A DNA stretch of 64,000 bases, from the NCBI GenBank assembly GCA_016718505.1, contig JADKDE010000004.1, forward strand, positions 186,001 through 250,000. The letters run 5' to 3'. This document shows, piece by piece, positions 63,672-64,000 of the stretch. The stretch's first letter is position 1. The number at the start of each line of letters is the position of its first letter. The stretch is from Saprospiraceae bacterium. GTDB lineage: Bacteria > Bacteroidota > Bacteroidia > Chitinophagales > Saprospiraceae. A model generated the notes under the pieces. It was given only the letters and a program-made list of their open reading frames with translations. It was not told where the DNA came from and did no database searches. A program made the position numbers and the translations under genes.

Positions 63672-64000
63672 GAATATAAAAAGTAATAATAAGGAAGATG
63701 CAAAAAGACAACTAAGCTGACGACAGAAAAAGAGGGGCGAAGGCATAACATCACCTATACGCAAGCAGGGGTTTCGTGCTTCGTAGGACAGAAAAGTGCT
63801 AAATTTGAAGTTCAGTTCTTCGTAGGAAGTTCAGTGGTAAAAATCCCTGCCTGCGAATAGCTGAGAACCGTTAGAAACCCTGATGAGACAGAATCGCTAG
63901 AAGAGCATTTAAATTCTAAAAAGAGCTAATCTCGATTCAATAAAAAAGTATCTGCCACATTACCATGACACCACATCATATAACCCCGCCCACACGCGTC
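63672..64000. other. Gene-free right end with palindromic element
   Basis: These 329 bases after the radical SAM gene hold no convincing ORF on either strand. The recognisable content is the structured element at 63743-63876. The last 120 bases are plain AT-rich sequence ending in a short GC-rich stretch, possibly near a contig edge. Confidence 0.55.
63743..63876. repeat. attC-like palindromic element
   Basis: A 134-nt segment begins GCATAAC (63743-63749) and ends CGTTAGAA (63869-63876), resembling the RYYYAAC and GTTRRRY ends of integron attC sites. The arms 63760-63774 (CGCAAGCAGGGGTTT) and 63841-63855 (AAATCCCTGCCTGCG) pair at 13 of 15 positions plus one GU. I recall similar TAACA...CGTTAG elements near accessory genes in Bacteroidota, but cannot confirm the class. 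It may mark a cassette boundary. Confidence 0.5.

Noticed and set aside
1..64000. tRNA, rRNA, CRISPR arrays and insertion sequences
   Set aside because: No cloverleaf-like segment with a TTCGANNC T-loop outside coding genes, no regularly spaced repeats and no transposase-like protein were found by eye. A dedicated scan could still find a tRNA.

Overview
The window is a 64 kb chromosomal segment of a Bacteroidota bacterium. The signs are proteins with C-terminal type IX secretion sorting domains, Bacteroidota-style promoters (TTTG, about 16-23 nt, TAnnTTTG), almost no Shine-Dalgarno sites, low GC, an S46 dipeptidyl peptidase, a TonB-dependent receptor, Reg_prop and PorT-like outer-membrane proteins, and an alternative complex III/caa3-type respiratory operon. 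It is compatible with a Saprospiria or Chitinophagia relative, but nothing here fixes the genus.

Layout. 0-2.6 kb: a secreted adhesin-like protein and a small secreted protein. 2.9-9.6 kb: reductive pyrimidine catabolism genes (amidohydrolase and preT), then tyrS, prmA-folD and an AlkD-like DNA repair gene. 9.6-16.4 kb: envelope and membrane proteins, a UbiA-type prenyltransferase and signal peptidase I. 16.4-21.3 kb (minus strand): a secreted endonuclease, a fadN-type beta-oxidation fusion enzyme and mmsA. 21.6-36.6 kb: one long respiratory operon behind a consensus promoter, actABCDEF, then coxB, coxA, ctaB, two subunit III genes and subunit IV, i.e. menaquinol to cytochrome c to oxygen. 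36.6-48.3 kb: tex, ung, an S46 peptidase, an ECF sigma factor, prfA, a TonB receptor and a 52-residue gene on the minus strand at 48104-48262. 48.5-57.6 kb: lptF, a PAP2 phosphatase, a double-AAA CbxX-type ATPase, a glycosyltransferase, an SCP2 protein, a damaged fmt and an ABC exporter.

The accessory part is 57.6-64 kb. It starts after a perfect 16-bp terminator. It holds a Fic enzyme, then four overlapping genes (STAND/NACHT-type ATPase, two small unknown proteins and a radical SAM/SPASM enzyme), and ends in a long palindromic attC-like element. I do not recognise this four-gene set as a described system. It looks like a conflict or immunity module in which a radical SAM enzyme may act on one of the small proteins.

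A second theme is sequence quality or gene decay. At least seven conserved genes or domains are broken by single-base indels, several in homopolymers: the secreted adhesin, lepB twice, actF, the TonB receptor, the CbxX ATPase and fic. fmt has lost roughly 100 internal residues. Several of these are normally essential, so most of the one-base shifts are probably sequencing or assembly errors. No rRNA, tRNA, CRISPR array or insertion sequence was found.
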